This document shows, piece after piece, positions 1-11,476 of a stretch of DNA of 64,000 bases. The stretch is from contig NC_052511.1 of NCBI RefSeq assembly GCF_014356525.2, positions 16,995,236 to 17,059,235 of the forward strand. The letters run 5' to 3'. This DNA comes from Nilaparvata lugens (lineage: Eukaryota; Arthropoda; Insecta; Hemiptera; Delphacidae). Positions within the stretch are counted from its first letter, which is position 1, and each line of letters opens with the position of its first letter. A program made the translations under genes and the position numbers. The notes beneath the pieces were generated by a model, which made no database searches, had not been told where the DNA came from, and saw only the letters and a list, made by a program, of their open reading frames with translations.

Positions 1-1706
1 GTATTAAATCTTATAAACTAGTGGTATGTTTTCTGTACGGTAAAAGGTTCTGAAATAAACCAATGTTGTGTGAGAATAAATCATAATTACAGATAAGAAA
101 GAACAAGATCTAGAACTAGATGGTGGGATAGCAATATTATTTGATGACGTCTCCCATACATTTAAAGAGAAATAACTCAATCCATGATTGCCAGAATGGA
201 ATAAGGTCTTAGAACCAATGATACTCAATTGATTCATTTTTGGAAAATATCCATTGATTTACCTGTGTAAAATGAGAGAAACATTTTCTTGACTTTTCTC
301 ATCTCTTTGGTTGATGTGCATTGATACTGCAACAGTTGGATGGGTGATTCAATTCGGAGTTGTTATGTAATATTGTTATTTTGATTATTAAATCAAAAAC
401 GCATCTACAAGATGCAACAACATCTACCTATTGCAACAACATCAAAGTCTTAACAGTTTTTTTTTGAACTGATGTTTCTGATAGACGTATATGGTTGATT
501 GAAATATTAATTATATTGGGAGTAGTTGCCCTTTGCAGTCATCGTATAGTATGGAATTTGACGCATAATTGAAAGTGATGAACATGCACACTATTTTCAT
601 GATTCATCAGAGACTGTATCAAAATTTTGTAATTTGTCAGGCACATGGAATTCTTTTTTTCATAGCGGTTTTGAAATATAGTGTTAACATGACTATCTAG
701 CCTACTTGTATCCACAGCAATCATAAACCGTCAACTTTTCTCAAAGTATTTTTCTCATCAGTTGGTCAATCGACAATCAATTTTAATTCCATTCCACTCC
801 TGGGGTCTATCAGAAGAAATTCAGAAGCACAGATTGAACAGAGACGAACAATCAGAACTTAGAATGAGCTACTAGAAGCTCAGATTGAACAAAGACGCTA
901 TGATAAAACGTTACGACAGGATGAAAGGTCTCCTCATCTTTCATAAGCATATTCACAATACTAGACAGATTTTTAAAACCTCCACTCTCCAATGTCATCG
1001 AATATGAAATTCACGAGCTCTAATCCGAATTTCTTCACTATTCCTGTATCTTCTAGCTTCTCTCCAACTTTTATCACGCTTGATAATTTATTATATCTGT
1101 CAGAATATATTATCAAGTTCTCAGTCCCATAGTTTCCAGATGTCTTCATTTATTCCTCAAGCAATTTATACTTTTCAGTTTGGATAGCTATTTCATAATA
1201 TTCAGGAATTTCAAGGTCTTCGAGGCCAAGGTACAAGTTCAATATTACGAGTTTGAAAACCATCTATTTTAGGAGTAGTATTTCTGAAATCAGAAAAGAC
1301 GTGGTAAAATAGTGATTACTATTCAACAAAAGATATTTTTAGAAATTATTATGTAAGTTTCGGAAGATTATTATTCGGTATATGCTAGTTCTGGACACGA
1401 TTATTCAAATTATGCACTGTATCATGTTAAGGCCAAGGATCCATAGATAATATTATATCCTTATTCGTAGAGGAGAATACACGGAATCACTGGTATTGAA
1501 AAAAATTGAATTCACTTCATTGTTCGTGTATACGTTTTCCAAATTCATGACCTTTGTCCCTGAACTTTGGCTTCATTTGAAACACCCATTATTTTTACAA
1601 CACTTGACCAAATCATCTTATAAAGTGCTTCATTATATTTCACCAATAGTCATGATTCTGAATTTCTCACCTAACCCGAAGATCATTTTGAGAATTTTAT
1701 AGAGAA
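1..1706. other. AT-rich stretch, no gene recognised
   Basis: Both strands hold only short open frames of 60-80 codons with no domain resemblance, no codon-like composition and no convincing splice context. I see no tandem repeat or terminal inverted repeat here. Confidence 0.5.
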
Positions 1707-1918
1707 AAATAATTCTAGCGGAGAAAGGCTGAAATAGCTCAAGATACCAAAATATGGGAATGGGTGTGCTAACATAAGCCACTCCCAAAATTCAACAAGC
1801 CGTCTCATTGGTCAATGACGTTCTCAAGCTGCTTGCTCCCTATTGGTAGTGAGCTGTGAAAGTAAAATGGTGACTAATGAACCCATTAACAAATAATCAG
1901 ACGGTTCCTTGGTTTTGA
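1707..1918 (+). repeat. Dispersed repeat family R1, copy 1
   Basis: This block aligns by eye with 58176-58434. Both begin AAAATAATTCTAGCGG, share TGTCTCATTG/CGTCTCATTG followed by ATGAC, then the stretch around GCTGCTTGC and CCTATTGGT, and end near GGTTTTG. Identity is patchy with indels, so the copies are old. I see no coding capacity and no clear terminal repeats, so its class is unknown; a MITE or SINE-like sequence is possible. Confidence 0.6.
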
Positions 1919-4273
1919 AGGCATGGAATGCATGGAGGTTCACGTTATGATTGTAGTATTTGATTGACAAAAGTGTTGCTATCCTTTTCTAACATTCGAC
2001 AAAGCAGATAGCACTATCTAGCTCTGCAATGTTCTCAGTTTGCCAGAAATATGCAGTCAGAGAATTAAAATTGAACAATCAATCATCCCAACTGGGGCAT
2101 TTACCAGTTATAGTCAGTCAGTATAGATAGAATATCTATGAAATGAAGTGTTACACTCATTGTTTATAGTCAGTCAGTTTTCCGCAAGAAGATAAATCAT
2201 TTAGCTGCATCAGGATGGCTCATTTAGCTGCACCAGTCAGGAAAATTCGCCCACAATGACTCAGTATCAGTTTTTCAAATTGCTGTTTTCTTTTTAAAGT
2301 CAATTTTTCCATAATAATGATATTTCAGAGCTTAAACAGAGTACGAATATTGTTTCACACGTAATTGAGTCATCAAACACATCCTGTCATCAAAGATAAC
2401 GATGTCGATGATTGAATTTCAAGAGCAAAATCAACAGAATCACATCGAAGCTGTATCGTCAAAGTTATTAAATAACCAAAGCTTTTCGGAACTGATTGAA
2501 AGCGTTACACTGCAGTTCCACTCGTTTGACGGTGGACCAGTGACAGAGTGGAGACTCACTCTTAAATTAAGTTATTTCACGAGCGTTGAGCTTCAGAGAA
2601 CCAGATATTAATTGACAAGGTTTCAATAACAATTAGGAAACATACATTGATGGATAATTCGGCTTGAAAATAGCCTTGGCATATTAGCAATTGCAGCAAT
2701 ATGCAGGTAATTACGGCTGGAGGGGATTGAGGGTTAAACACAAAATGTAATTACAATCTCAGGCAGACAATGCGAGAGTGTATCAATCACGCATGCGCAT
2801 TCAGTCGGCGCAATTCAACAGACTGGCATGTAATGATTGTGACAGACAGGTGTGAATGCTTTCTTTCATTGCTTGAAACTCCTAATAGAGATGTGAGATT
2901 AATTGTCAGATTGACCAATTTCATCTCGAGAGGACGAGAAAGATAAGTGATATGAAATGAAATGAAGTTCGTGGAGTACAATATTTTTTACGTTGAAGAT
3001 ACAATGCAAGATCTAAGCATCTATTTGAGAATATGTGGTAAATTTCGTATAATTTGTTACAACTAACTCACGTCAAGACTCATGAAATATGAGAGTAAGT
3101 ATCAGAAGAATTTAATTTAGTTTTCGACTTCATGTGACCTTTATTCACACCGTACGTTCCAAGAAAATATTTCGATTTCCAACATAATCCAATAATGCAA
3201 GCTATGATACAACAGGAAATCTCCATTCTGACTAAAGAATAACATTGTTCTAACTGTACTCTTAGTACTGTATGTAGGTGATACTTCAAGATTATAAATA
3301 TGACGAATTCTCTACAACTTCATATGTACAAACAAATTATTTTACTCTCCAAATTACTTCTCACGTTTCCTCTCAAACGTTTACTCTCTACTCTACCGTA
3401 CCGTCCTATACGATAGTCTAATCTGCTAATTCTCTCACTACTTGGAAAAAAAGAAGAAAATTGAACAGAATAAAATGTCAAAAGACCGACCCTTCCTATT
3501 TGAGATGAATTATTGCGAGCCTTCAAATGCAGGAAACTTCGAAAATGTGGTCCGGAAATTCCTTACATGTTCTAATCATCGCACATGTGAGAGGATAATT
3601 GGGTGTGTGCTTCTGAACCTTTCGGTAAAATTTTCTAATTTTCTGTTGGAATTCAGGAACCTTTTAAGAGATTTATGTATTTTCTCAAAGTTTGATGATT
3701 TCTGCTTGGAGGACATCAGACTACTGGTTCAGATCGATTAGACAGTTCCATGTTCAACATGTTCCAAGAAGTAGGCCTTATTCTCACTGATATCGTGATT
3801 TTTTGGGTGAGACGCTTCATGATATGGATATAATGTGATCATATCATCGATCACCCACACACTCATCCTATAATTCTATTATCCAAGCACGGGCAAAAGC
3901 TCATTGAGAGTCATTCACAATAGAAAATGAAAAAAATCAATCGCAATCTCTTTTATTCCAAATTAATTGAGTTTTCAAGATTCTAGTTCTACTATTCACA
4001 GTCCACACTTGAAATAGCTTGTAGAATAATCACCTTTCTATTTTCATTATTACTGTATTAGCTTTATATGGCAATTATCAGCTATTCTCTTTTGATCAAT
4101 TCAAGATGCAATATTTATTTTTGAGCTATCAAGATACTTTTTTGAGTTCAAAATCTATTTATGAGAAAAAATTAAGGGAAAAATTCCACATTCCCTACTG
4201 CTACTCTCGAATGAAAAATTGGAAACTAAATATAATAAAGAATAGAAAGAAAAGAGGTTCATTGAATTGAAAA
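1919..4273. other. Unique-looking AT-rich DNA, no gene recognised
   Basis: The longest open frame (3442-3741, 99 codons, no ATG at its start) has no recognisable family features. A short direct duplication of the motif ATTTAGCTGCA occurs near 2200-2235. Nothing else stands out. Confidence 0.45.
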
Positions 4274-4983
4274 ACCTTCAGACATGCATATCTCCCAGTT
4301 TATACCTCCTCTTGAAATCAATAATTTCTAAATATATTAAATGAACGAGCCTTCAAATGCATATCCCAGTTCATACCTCCTCTTGAAATCAATAATTTGT
4401 AAATATATTAAATGAACGAGCCTTCAAATGCATATCCCAGTTCATACCTCCTCTTGGGATCTATAATCTCTAAATACATTGAATGAACGATCCTTCAAAT
4501 GCATATCTCCCAGTTTATACCTCCTCTTGAAATCAAAAATTTCTAAATATATTAAATGAACGAGCCTTCAAATGCATATCCCTGTTCATACCTCCTCTTG
4601 GAATCTATAATCTCTAAATACATTGAATGAACGATCCTTCAAATGCATATCTCCCAGTTCATACCTCCTCTTGAAATCAATAATTTGTAAATATATTAAA
4701 TGAACAAGCCTTCAAATGCATATCCCAGTTCATACCTCCTCTTGAAATCAATAATCTATAAATAAATTGAATGAACGATCCTTCAAATGCATATCTCCCA
4801 GTTCATACCTCCTCTTGGAATCTATAATCTCTAAATACATTGAATGAACGATCCTTCAAATGCATATCTCCCAGTTCATACCTCCTCTTGGAATCAATAA
4901 TTTGTAAATATATTAAATGAACGAGCCTTCAAATGCATATCCCAGTTCATACCTCCTCTTGAAATCAATAATCTATAAATAAA
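4274..4983. repeat. 71-73 bp tandem repeat array, left part (10 units)
   Basis: Ten head-to-tail units each contain CCTTCAAATGCATAT, then CCCAGTTCATACCTCCTC, then an AT-rich end closing in AAATGAACGA. Two unit types tend to alternate: one has GAGCC plus ATATCCCAG (about 71 bp) and the other has GATCC plus ATATCTCCCAG (about 73 bp). This suggests amplification as a dimer of about 144 bp. The array is interrupted after unit 10 by a retrotransposon fragment and resumes at 5978. Confidence 0.95.
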
Positions 4984-5977
4984 GTCCATTGCTGGGAGAA
5001 ACTGACCATGCTAAATACCTTGGAGTTATAATTGATGCACATCTAAGATGGAACTATCACATTGATGATAAATGTAAGAAGTTGAAATACTTGATTTACA
5101 GATTCCATAGAATCAGTTTAATAAACAATAAGGGTATTGCAAAATTGCTATATACTGCATATGTTCAGTCCATCTTGCAGTATGGATTACTGGCTTGGGG
5201 TGGTGCGGCAAACTGTTACATAAATGGGTTATTTCTTGTGCAGAAGTATATAATAAGAGCGGCTCTTGGAAAACAAAGACGTTTCCCGAGTGCTGAATTG
5301 TTCATAACATTTGATGTTTTGCAATTAAAAAAATTATACATTAAGAGTTTAATTCAACATGTAAAAAGGAAAAATATTGAAATTACTATTCGTGAAACTC
5401 CATATAATCTCAGAAATCAGACAGTTGAACAGGACAGAATTGACCTAGAAATTTGTAGGCGTCAATTAAATTTTAGAGTAAATAAAATCTTACAAACAGT
5501 TCCTGATAATATTATTAAAATTAGCTGTGATAAACATAAGGCTGGTGATTTTCACGACTGGATAAAGGCTTATGAGCCCACTTGGTGAGCCCACTTGTGT
5601 GTGTTTGTCTATTGTCAAGTCGCGTGTATAGAGTTTTTGAAATCTCCGTTAGTCTTTTTTTTTTCTTGTTTTGTTTCACTTGACTTTCATCTGTTTTTTC
5701 TGCAGTTTCATCTCCACATCCAAAATCATACGTCTAAAATCACACTGCTGTACGATAAAAAGCAACTCGTATCCGCGCTCAGTTTTTTCTTTGCGGGTAC
5801 TATATTGTTTCCGAAGTGTATTGATTTTTAGTTTAAAATGTTGAAAACATTATTTTTGTATTATATCATATTGTATCATGTTTTACTGCATACTGCTTGT
5901 TGTTTTGTACTTTTGGAATAAATAAATTTCAATTACTTTTGGAATAAATAAATTTCAATTTCAAATTTCAATTTCAA
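4984..5977 (+). mobile_element. 5'-truncated non-LTR retrotransposon inside the satellite array
   Basis: The array unit CTATAAATAAA is cut by about 1 kb of unrelated DNA, and TTGAATGAACG resumes after it. The insert opens abruptly within a reverse transcriptase reading frame and has a 3' UTR. It ends in reiterated AATAAATAAATTTCAA/AATTTCAATTTCAA, a microsatellite-type 3' tail. This is the usual outcome of target-primed reverse transcription with 5' truncation. The target duplication is short or absent (at most a few A/T bases). Confidence 0.9.
4986..5588 (+). pseudogene. Reverse transcriptase C-terminal fragment (non-LTR)
   Basis: The frame enters without an ATG and stays open for about 200 codons to TGA. 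It encodes the part of a non-LTR reverse transcriptase after the catalytic fingers/palm. Early residues include KYLGVIID and LRWNYHI, the typical thumb entry. Then come LLYTAYVQSILQYGLLAWGG, an aromatic/aliphatic block common to Jockey/CR1-group elements, and a C-terminal segment with YNLRNQ. The YxDD catalytic motif and the endonuclease are missing because the copy is 5'-truncated. The frame has no internal stop, so the insertion is fairly young or was recently active. It cannot be a working enzyme. Clade assignment beyond the Jockey group is not possible from this fragment. Confidence 0.88.
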
Positions 5978-6320
5978 AAATTGAATGAACGATCCTTCAA
6001 ATGCATATCTCCCAGTTCATACCTCCTCTTGAAATCAATAATTTGTAAATATATTAAATGAACGAGCCTTCAAATGCATATCCCTGTTCATACCTCCTCT
6101 TGAAATCTATAATCTCTAAATACATTGAATGAACGATCCTTCAAATGCATATCTCCCAGTTCATACCTCCTCTTGAAATCAATAATTTGTAAATATATTA
6201 AATGAACGAGCCTTCAAATGCATATCCCAGTTCATACCTCCTCTTGGAATCTATAATCTATAAATAAATTAAATGAATCCTTCAAATGCATATCTCCCAG
6301 CTCATACGTCCTCTTGAAAT
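5978..6320. repeat. 71-73 bp tandem repeat array, right part (5 units)
   Basis: This continues the array of 4274-4983 after the retrotransposon insert, with the same alternating GAGCC and GATCC units. The last unit is degenerate (CTCATACG for TTCATACC, and shortened spacing), marking the array edge. Confidence 0.93.
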
Positions 6321-8281
6321 AAACTATTTCCGAGTTGTCACAGTTTCACAACTTATATTTGACCAATTTTACCGCAATACGGAAGGAAGTGAGGGGAGGT
6401 TCCTTCCAAATGACAATCGTTTTGTTTGAGCCGACCTCCAGTTCATTGAGATAGTAACTGACCGATCGCAGTTTGAATACTGATTAGCAAAGCCATGGAT
6501 TCCCGAGCAGCTATGGCAACAGATAGTCTACCCATGGCTACAGTAAGGTTCACTCCAAACTGTCAGCATCTGTTTGAATGGGGGAGCAATCCAGTTATTT
6601 ACAAGGGATTCTGACAGTTTTCACTGCAGTGTCGTTACCGGTGTTTGCTGAGAAGAAAGGGAAACCAGTTCCGAATAATTAACTGTGACTGTTATTATAA
6701 TTTTGAGCACGTTCTCTCAAATAACAAGTGAGAAGCTGCTATCTTTTAATAGCTGATCGTTAGTACAACAATTGCTGGAATGGCTCGCGCTTTTCGGTAG
6801 TACCGAACGTGAGCTTCGCATTGTTCTAGGCTAAATCTTCCATTTCAATGTCAATTTTCCTCAAACTCATAATTGACTGATTGCTCGGGAGATCTGATAA
6901 TCTAGAAATCGTGTTGTTTAATTCTCTTTTGAAGAATTTTATTTATGAACCTAGGGTTGTGTGGCAGATAGGACCCAGAGTCAACTAGTTGGGACCTATC
7001 TCCGCCCTTAATAGAGGCAATTATCCAATATTTTAAAGATATACTCTCCTCATTCCTAAATCCTATTCATCCTTTCATATCCTATCAATCTACTATAATA
7101 TATAAATTATATAGGCTATGCTAAAATATTTCTATATAAATTTTACAAATATATCTATTATCCTATATCCCCATTATCTCTCACATTTTGAGCTTATTTC
7201 CTCAAATCAAACCAAATTAATTTATTCATTGCCTCAGAAAATAATTATTCAGGAACAGTACATAATATAGGATAATTCACTTGAAAATTATAAAGTACAA
7301 CTCACTAAAATGTTGAATATGAGCAAACAGATGAGCAAAAGAGTGTAGGCTATATCAATCGGTATATAGATTCAACGGCGAGGATTAATGAATTATTCAT
7401 CTCAACCAGGTACCACGTCCAAAATAAGAGTTCTTGAATAAATCATCATCACATTTTGTACTGTTGCTCAGGCTAGCTAGGCATTGGATCCATATTTGTA
7501 TTATCTTGGAAAATATGATATTGAGGCACTTATCTATGTTCAAAAAATCACGAAGAAAAACTTCATATCCAAGCTAATTAACTTGGAAATATATGCAAGA
7601 ATACTGTTCAAAGAAAAGTACTACCAGTTGACGGAGGAAGTTGTGGATTCAAGAGCGTGGGAACAACATTTTCGAAAACGTTTCACATTGAATTTACAGC
7701 TCAAACGATGCACTGTGTGTATTAGCTTCAACATGCAAGAGAAAGATGAAGATAAGGAGAGTTATTGGTAATTAACTATAGATAACATGAAATGGATAGT
7801 GAACTTTGAATAGGACGCTGAACAGTGCAAGAATGGAAGGAAACTAATGGTGGAGGAAAACGCGTGCATTGAAAAGAGACGGAGTAGAAAGCTTCACAGG
7901 AGAGAGTGAAAGAAGACAACTGAAAGAGGTGAGAAAGATTGAGTCAAGTGTTGAGTCGAAATCTTGCGCTTATTTCCGCATTTTGCACATTAAGCTTTTG
8001 TCCGTATTTATATGATAATAGGAGTAGAGCTCTCCTGATGACAACGATTCTGATCTTCCCACATGATTCTCAGCTTTCTTCCAACATTTCGTGACAAGAA
8101 CAAGAGAGAAAGAATGAGAATGGGAAAGAGAGGGAGACCTTGAAAGACTCTGTACACAGTACTTATCAGCTTCCACCAGTATTTTGTTGGCTTAACAAAA
8201 GCTTACACAATTTATTACATTGCAATACTTCAAGATAAACGGGCCAAGCCAATAGAAACATTGGGTAAAACACTGTAGTTT
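6321..8281. other. Non-repetitive stretch, one weak open frame
   Basis: The only longer frame, 7484-7771 (95 codons, no ATG start), has mixed composition (LGKYDIEALIYVQKITKKNF near its start) but matches no family I know. I do not call it a gene. The rest is AT-rich DNA without visible repeats. Confidence 0.4.
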
Positions 8282-8955
8282 GTGATTATCTGCAATAATG
8301 TGGGTGATATTGTGACATGTTTCTTATTGGATTCTATTATTCTCTATGATGAAATGAGATTTAGATCACATAATAATTCACTTTTGAAAATAATGAGAAC
8401 TGCTCTTTATAAATGTTCAAGAATTAGCTATTACTTTTCCATCACTACTAAAAGAATGATCTACTACTCAATGGTGCAGAGCACTCTCTTCTACGGAATC
8501 ACCACTCATTATTTAGCACCCAAATATATAAAACAGCCACTGCATAGGGCCGTAGAAAGAATAATAAAAACACTTTTTAATGGTGTTAAACGTCACTTGT
8601 TCGGCATTATGAAGGTGGAAGCTTTAGCCAGGTTCACAGATTTGTCATGAAACTACTCTGAGAAGAAATATAGAGTAAAATAGAATACACATTGAGACAT
8701 AGAAATTATAGAACCCAGAGATATAACAATAGCAATGACTATGGTAAAAGAACTCCAGAATTCAGAATACCATTTCTTTCAAATTCATTGCCATTAGAGT
8801 TGACAATGTTGCAGAGTAGAAATGATATTCAAACAAAACTTGAGTGCACTGCATAAGAATAAATCATTTTGATTAGTTTCATGAAGGAATATTATGTATG
8901 GTTGAGTTTAAAATTATTTTAATTTTACAATAAAGTTGTATTATGATTTAATAAA
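8282..8955 (+). pseudogene. Eroded non-LTR reverse transcriptase 3' fragment
   Basis: An open stretch of 122 codons encodes a thumb-like segment (YYSMVQSTLFYGITTH, then PLHRAVERIIKTLF) resembling the region after the catalytic palm of Jockey/CR1-group reverse transcriptases. It stops at 8650. A second frame from about 8695 to 8855 continues the same protein with RNYRTQRYNN and RIPFLSNSLPLEL, the typical C-terminal block. At least one frameshift and a stop therefore separate the two parts. The 3' UTR runs to an A/T-rich end with ACAATAAAG near 8930. Catalytic residues are absent, so this is a dead, 5'-truncated copy. It differs from the fragment at 4986-5588. Confidence 0.75.
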
Positions 8956-10727
8956 TATTTGTGTCAGAGTGAATAACATTAGGTAATATCCCAAAGTGAT
9001 ATCTTGTTATTTGTCGCTTACCGAACAAAGTCTTTTTCTATTTTATATCTATGTTAAGTTATGGTGCAATGGACAAAACAGAACAATCAGTTACAAAAAA
9101 TGAAGAAATATGATCAGGTCGATTAAGAAAACAGAACTATTGTTATTGGTTGTTTTATTGTATGCAATGGATTATTTTAAAATCCCTCAAATAGCTTACA
9201 GCTAGAGGTATACTATCGCACTGTTGTAATATTCAAATGAATAAATGATTTCCTTCTGATCCCAAAAACATTGTATGTTAGGAATAATATTAGTGTAAAG
9301 CTTCAGTTGAAATCCTAATCTTACAGATATGAAGATGGAGGATAAAACCCTCATCACTAAGAAATTGGTGGAAGAAAGTATTTTGATTAGACAAAAATAT
9401 AATTTTTCTCTCCAAATCTGGGAAAGTTTGTCGTAGAATGGAAAAACAGATTGGAAAGTTTTGGAGACATTTTTCAACGAATGAATATTGGCCGAAATGT
9501 ATGGTAGTCCATGACTTCAAAATACTACTAGATACTAAGATGGATGAAACTGAGTAGATGAGGATTAATTCAAACCAAAAATTGAGAAGAACCAAAACTT
9601 GAAGATTCAATCATCTAGGAAGGCAACAGGAGTACAATGTTCCCCCAGTAATGGATCATTGCAGGTATATTCTGACCCCCCATTTTTTCCCAATCAGTGA
9701 ACTCCTGATAAATCTGGAAAATCGTTTTTAAATTTTCCACGCAAGGCTGGCCGATTGAAGGTGGCAGAAAATGTATGAAAGAACGCTTCTCTGTGTAAGT
9801 TGGCAAATTTCAAAATGAACGACAAAGCTTACGCCAAATACCTATTACCTTCCCTTTCTTTATCCTTTGACCACCATCCAGTAGTTAAGTCAGGGGATAT
9901 CAGATTGGTTCTTTGTAGTGCAACGGTGGAATTAGGTCAGGGCTGCACTTGGTTTACTGTCGCAAATACTATTATTGAGAACAATTTAAAATTTGTTTGT
10001 TCAAGAAATTAATTTATTCTCAACTCAATGAATTACTATTTGATTATATTACAGCAAATTCCATTTGAAAGAACCGAGTTATGAACTGAAAATAACTTCT
10101 CCGAAAAAAAAAACATAATTGAATGGGAAAAGTTCCCTGCACGAATCAAAACTTCTCTCATCGGAATCTTATAAATCAGTCTATCATATTCTCAATAAGC
10201 CTACGTCAAATTTCATCTGAAAGTATCTGAAAATGGAAAATATCATTGAATAGGGAAAAACAACAAATTCCGTACAGAATCAAAATTTTCTAACCTGAAT
10301 CTCAACAATGAATCTGAAGATGAAGATTAGACAAAAGTTATGGTAAACTTATTGTAATAATGATGTGATAATATTCAAATATAATCGATCACCATCACTT
10401 AGTGATGGTAATGAGATTGACTCATCATTATTTCATCAAGCTCAATATGCATCAAGCTAATATGAAATGGATTGTTGGGAGATTGTGAAGCTGAAGTGAG
10501 ATCTACGTCAACATCTGACTCGCTTGATAACTTGAATCTCACTATAATACAGAAACCATCTCCAGGGGTGCAATAAATTTAATATTAATAAAATGATAGC
10601 TACATAATGTATGAGACAGTTTACAAAATGCAAGACTCTATGACGATTCCTCAACACAGGACACCGTTGGAAGCACCAAAGAAATAAAACTTAGTTGAGA
10701 AGTTGATATTGTGGTGATCATTCATAT
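8956..10727. other. AT-rich stretch, no gene recognised
   Basis: Minus-strand frames at 9202-9610 are leucine/phenylalanine-rich translations of AT-rich DNA and show no family features. A small palindrome, CACCATCACTTAGTGATGGT, lies near 10391. No other structure was seen. Confidence 0.4.
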
Positions 10728-10897
10728 TGAATGAAAAAGACTAAGAAATTGTCAAAAACCACAGATTTATTGATACTTAGAAAGACCGAAAGATACTGAG
10801 TTTATCAGAGATTGACAATGGTGTAATCACCGAAACCGGTCTTTCTAAGTATCAATAAATCTGTGGTTTTTGACAATTTCTTAGTCTTTTTCATTCA
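10728..10897. repeat. Perfect 61-nt inverted repeat with 48-nt loop
   Basis: The left arm 10728-10788 and the right arm 10837-10897 are exact reverse complements over 61 nt. The loop contains AATGGTGTAATCACCGAAAC, a motif that recurs in another dispersed repeat of this window (30135 region). About 70 nt downstream is a retrotransposon-like 3' tail (AAATAAAATCAATTTCAATT, about 10970-10990). The right arm may therefore be the 3' part of a retroelement, copied back in inverted orientation. Confidence 0.95.
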
Positions 10898-11399
10898 AAG
10901 AAATAAGTTAGTCATTAAGTTAGTGAAGTTATATTTTTATAAAAGTACTGATTGTACATTGTTATGGCAAATAAAATCAATTTCAATTTCAAAGTCAGTA
11001 AAGTAAGCAAGACTGTGAGTTACGAAATTGCATACTCTGCCCCGTAGAATCAGCTACTCTGTCCGTTATTCTAGCGTGACCTTGTCTACTGCTCTACTAA
11101 CGGAACAGATTTGACCTTGACTACATTATGACGTGCTCAAAGCTACTTCTATCTGCTTTGACGGAAACAGTTATTTGAATTTTCATCGACACTACTGGTT
11201 CATTACAAAAATACACTTGACAGTTTTCTAAGCAGGTAAGTTTTAAATGTTAATCAAGTTATCAAATGTTAATCAAATAATTATGTTAATCAAGAATATA
11301 TTATCAGTATTATGTGTCTGATAAGGATAGCAACTCCTATTTTTATGAGTACTTACTCGAGAACAAATAATAAAACTATTTGATTTGATTTGATTAAAA
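10898..11399. other. Retroelement-type tails and short direct repeats
   Basis: Two sequences look like retroelement 3' ends: AATAAAATCAATTTCAATTT at about 10972 and TATTTGATTTGATTTGATT at about 11379. Three copies of TGTTAATCAA lie between about 11248 and 11293. No coding region was seen. The second tail sits just before the full-length retrotransposon that follows. Confidence 0.45.
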
Positions 11400-11476
11400 T
11401 TATAACCAAATTAAAATCCTATCATTTATAAATCAATTATTATTATTGCAAGTAATATAATTTCTTAGATAGGAAG

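Noticed and set aside
4274..6320. CRISPR-like array
   Set aside because: Units are contiguous with no unique spacers and the context is eukaryotic; it is a satellite-type tandem array.
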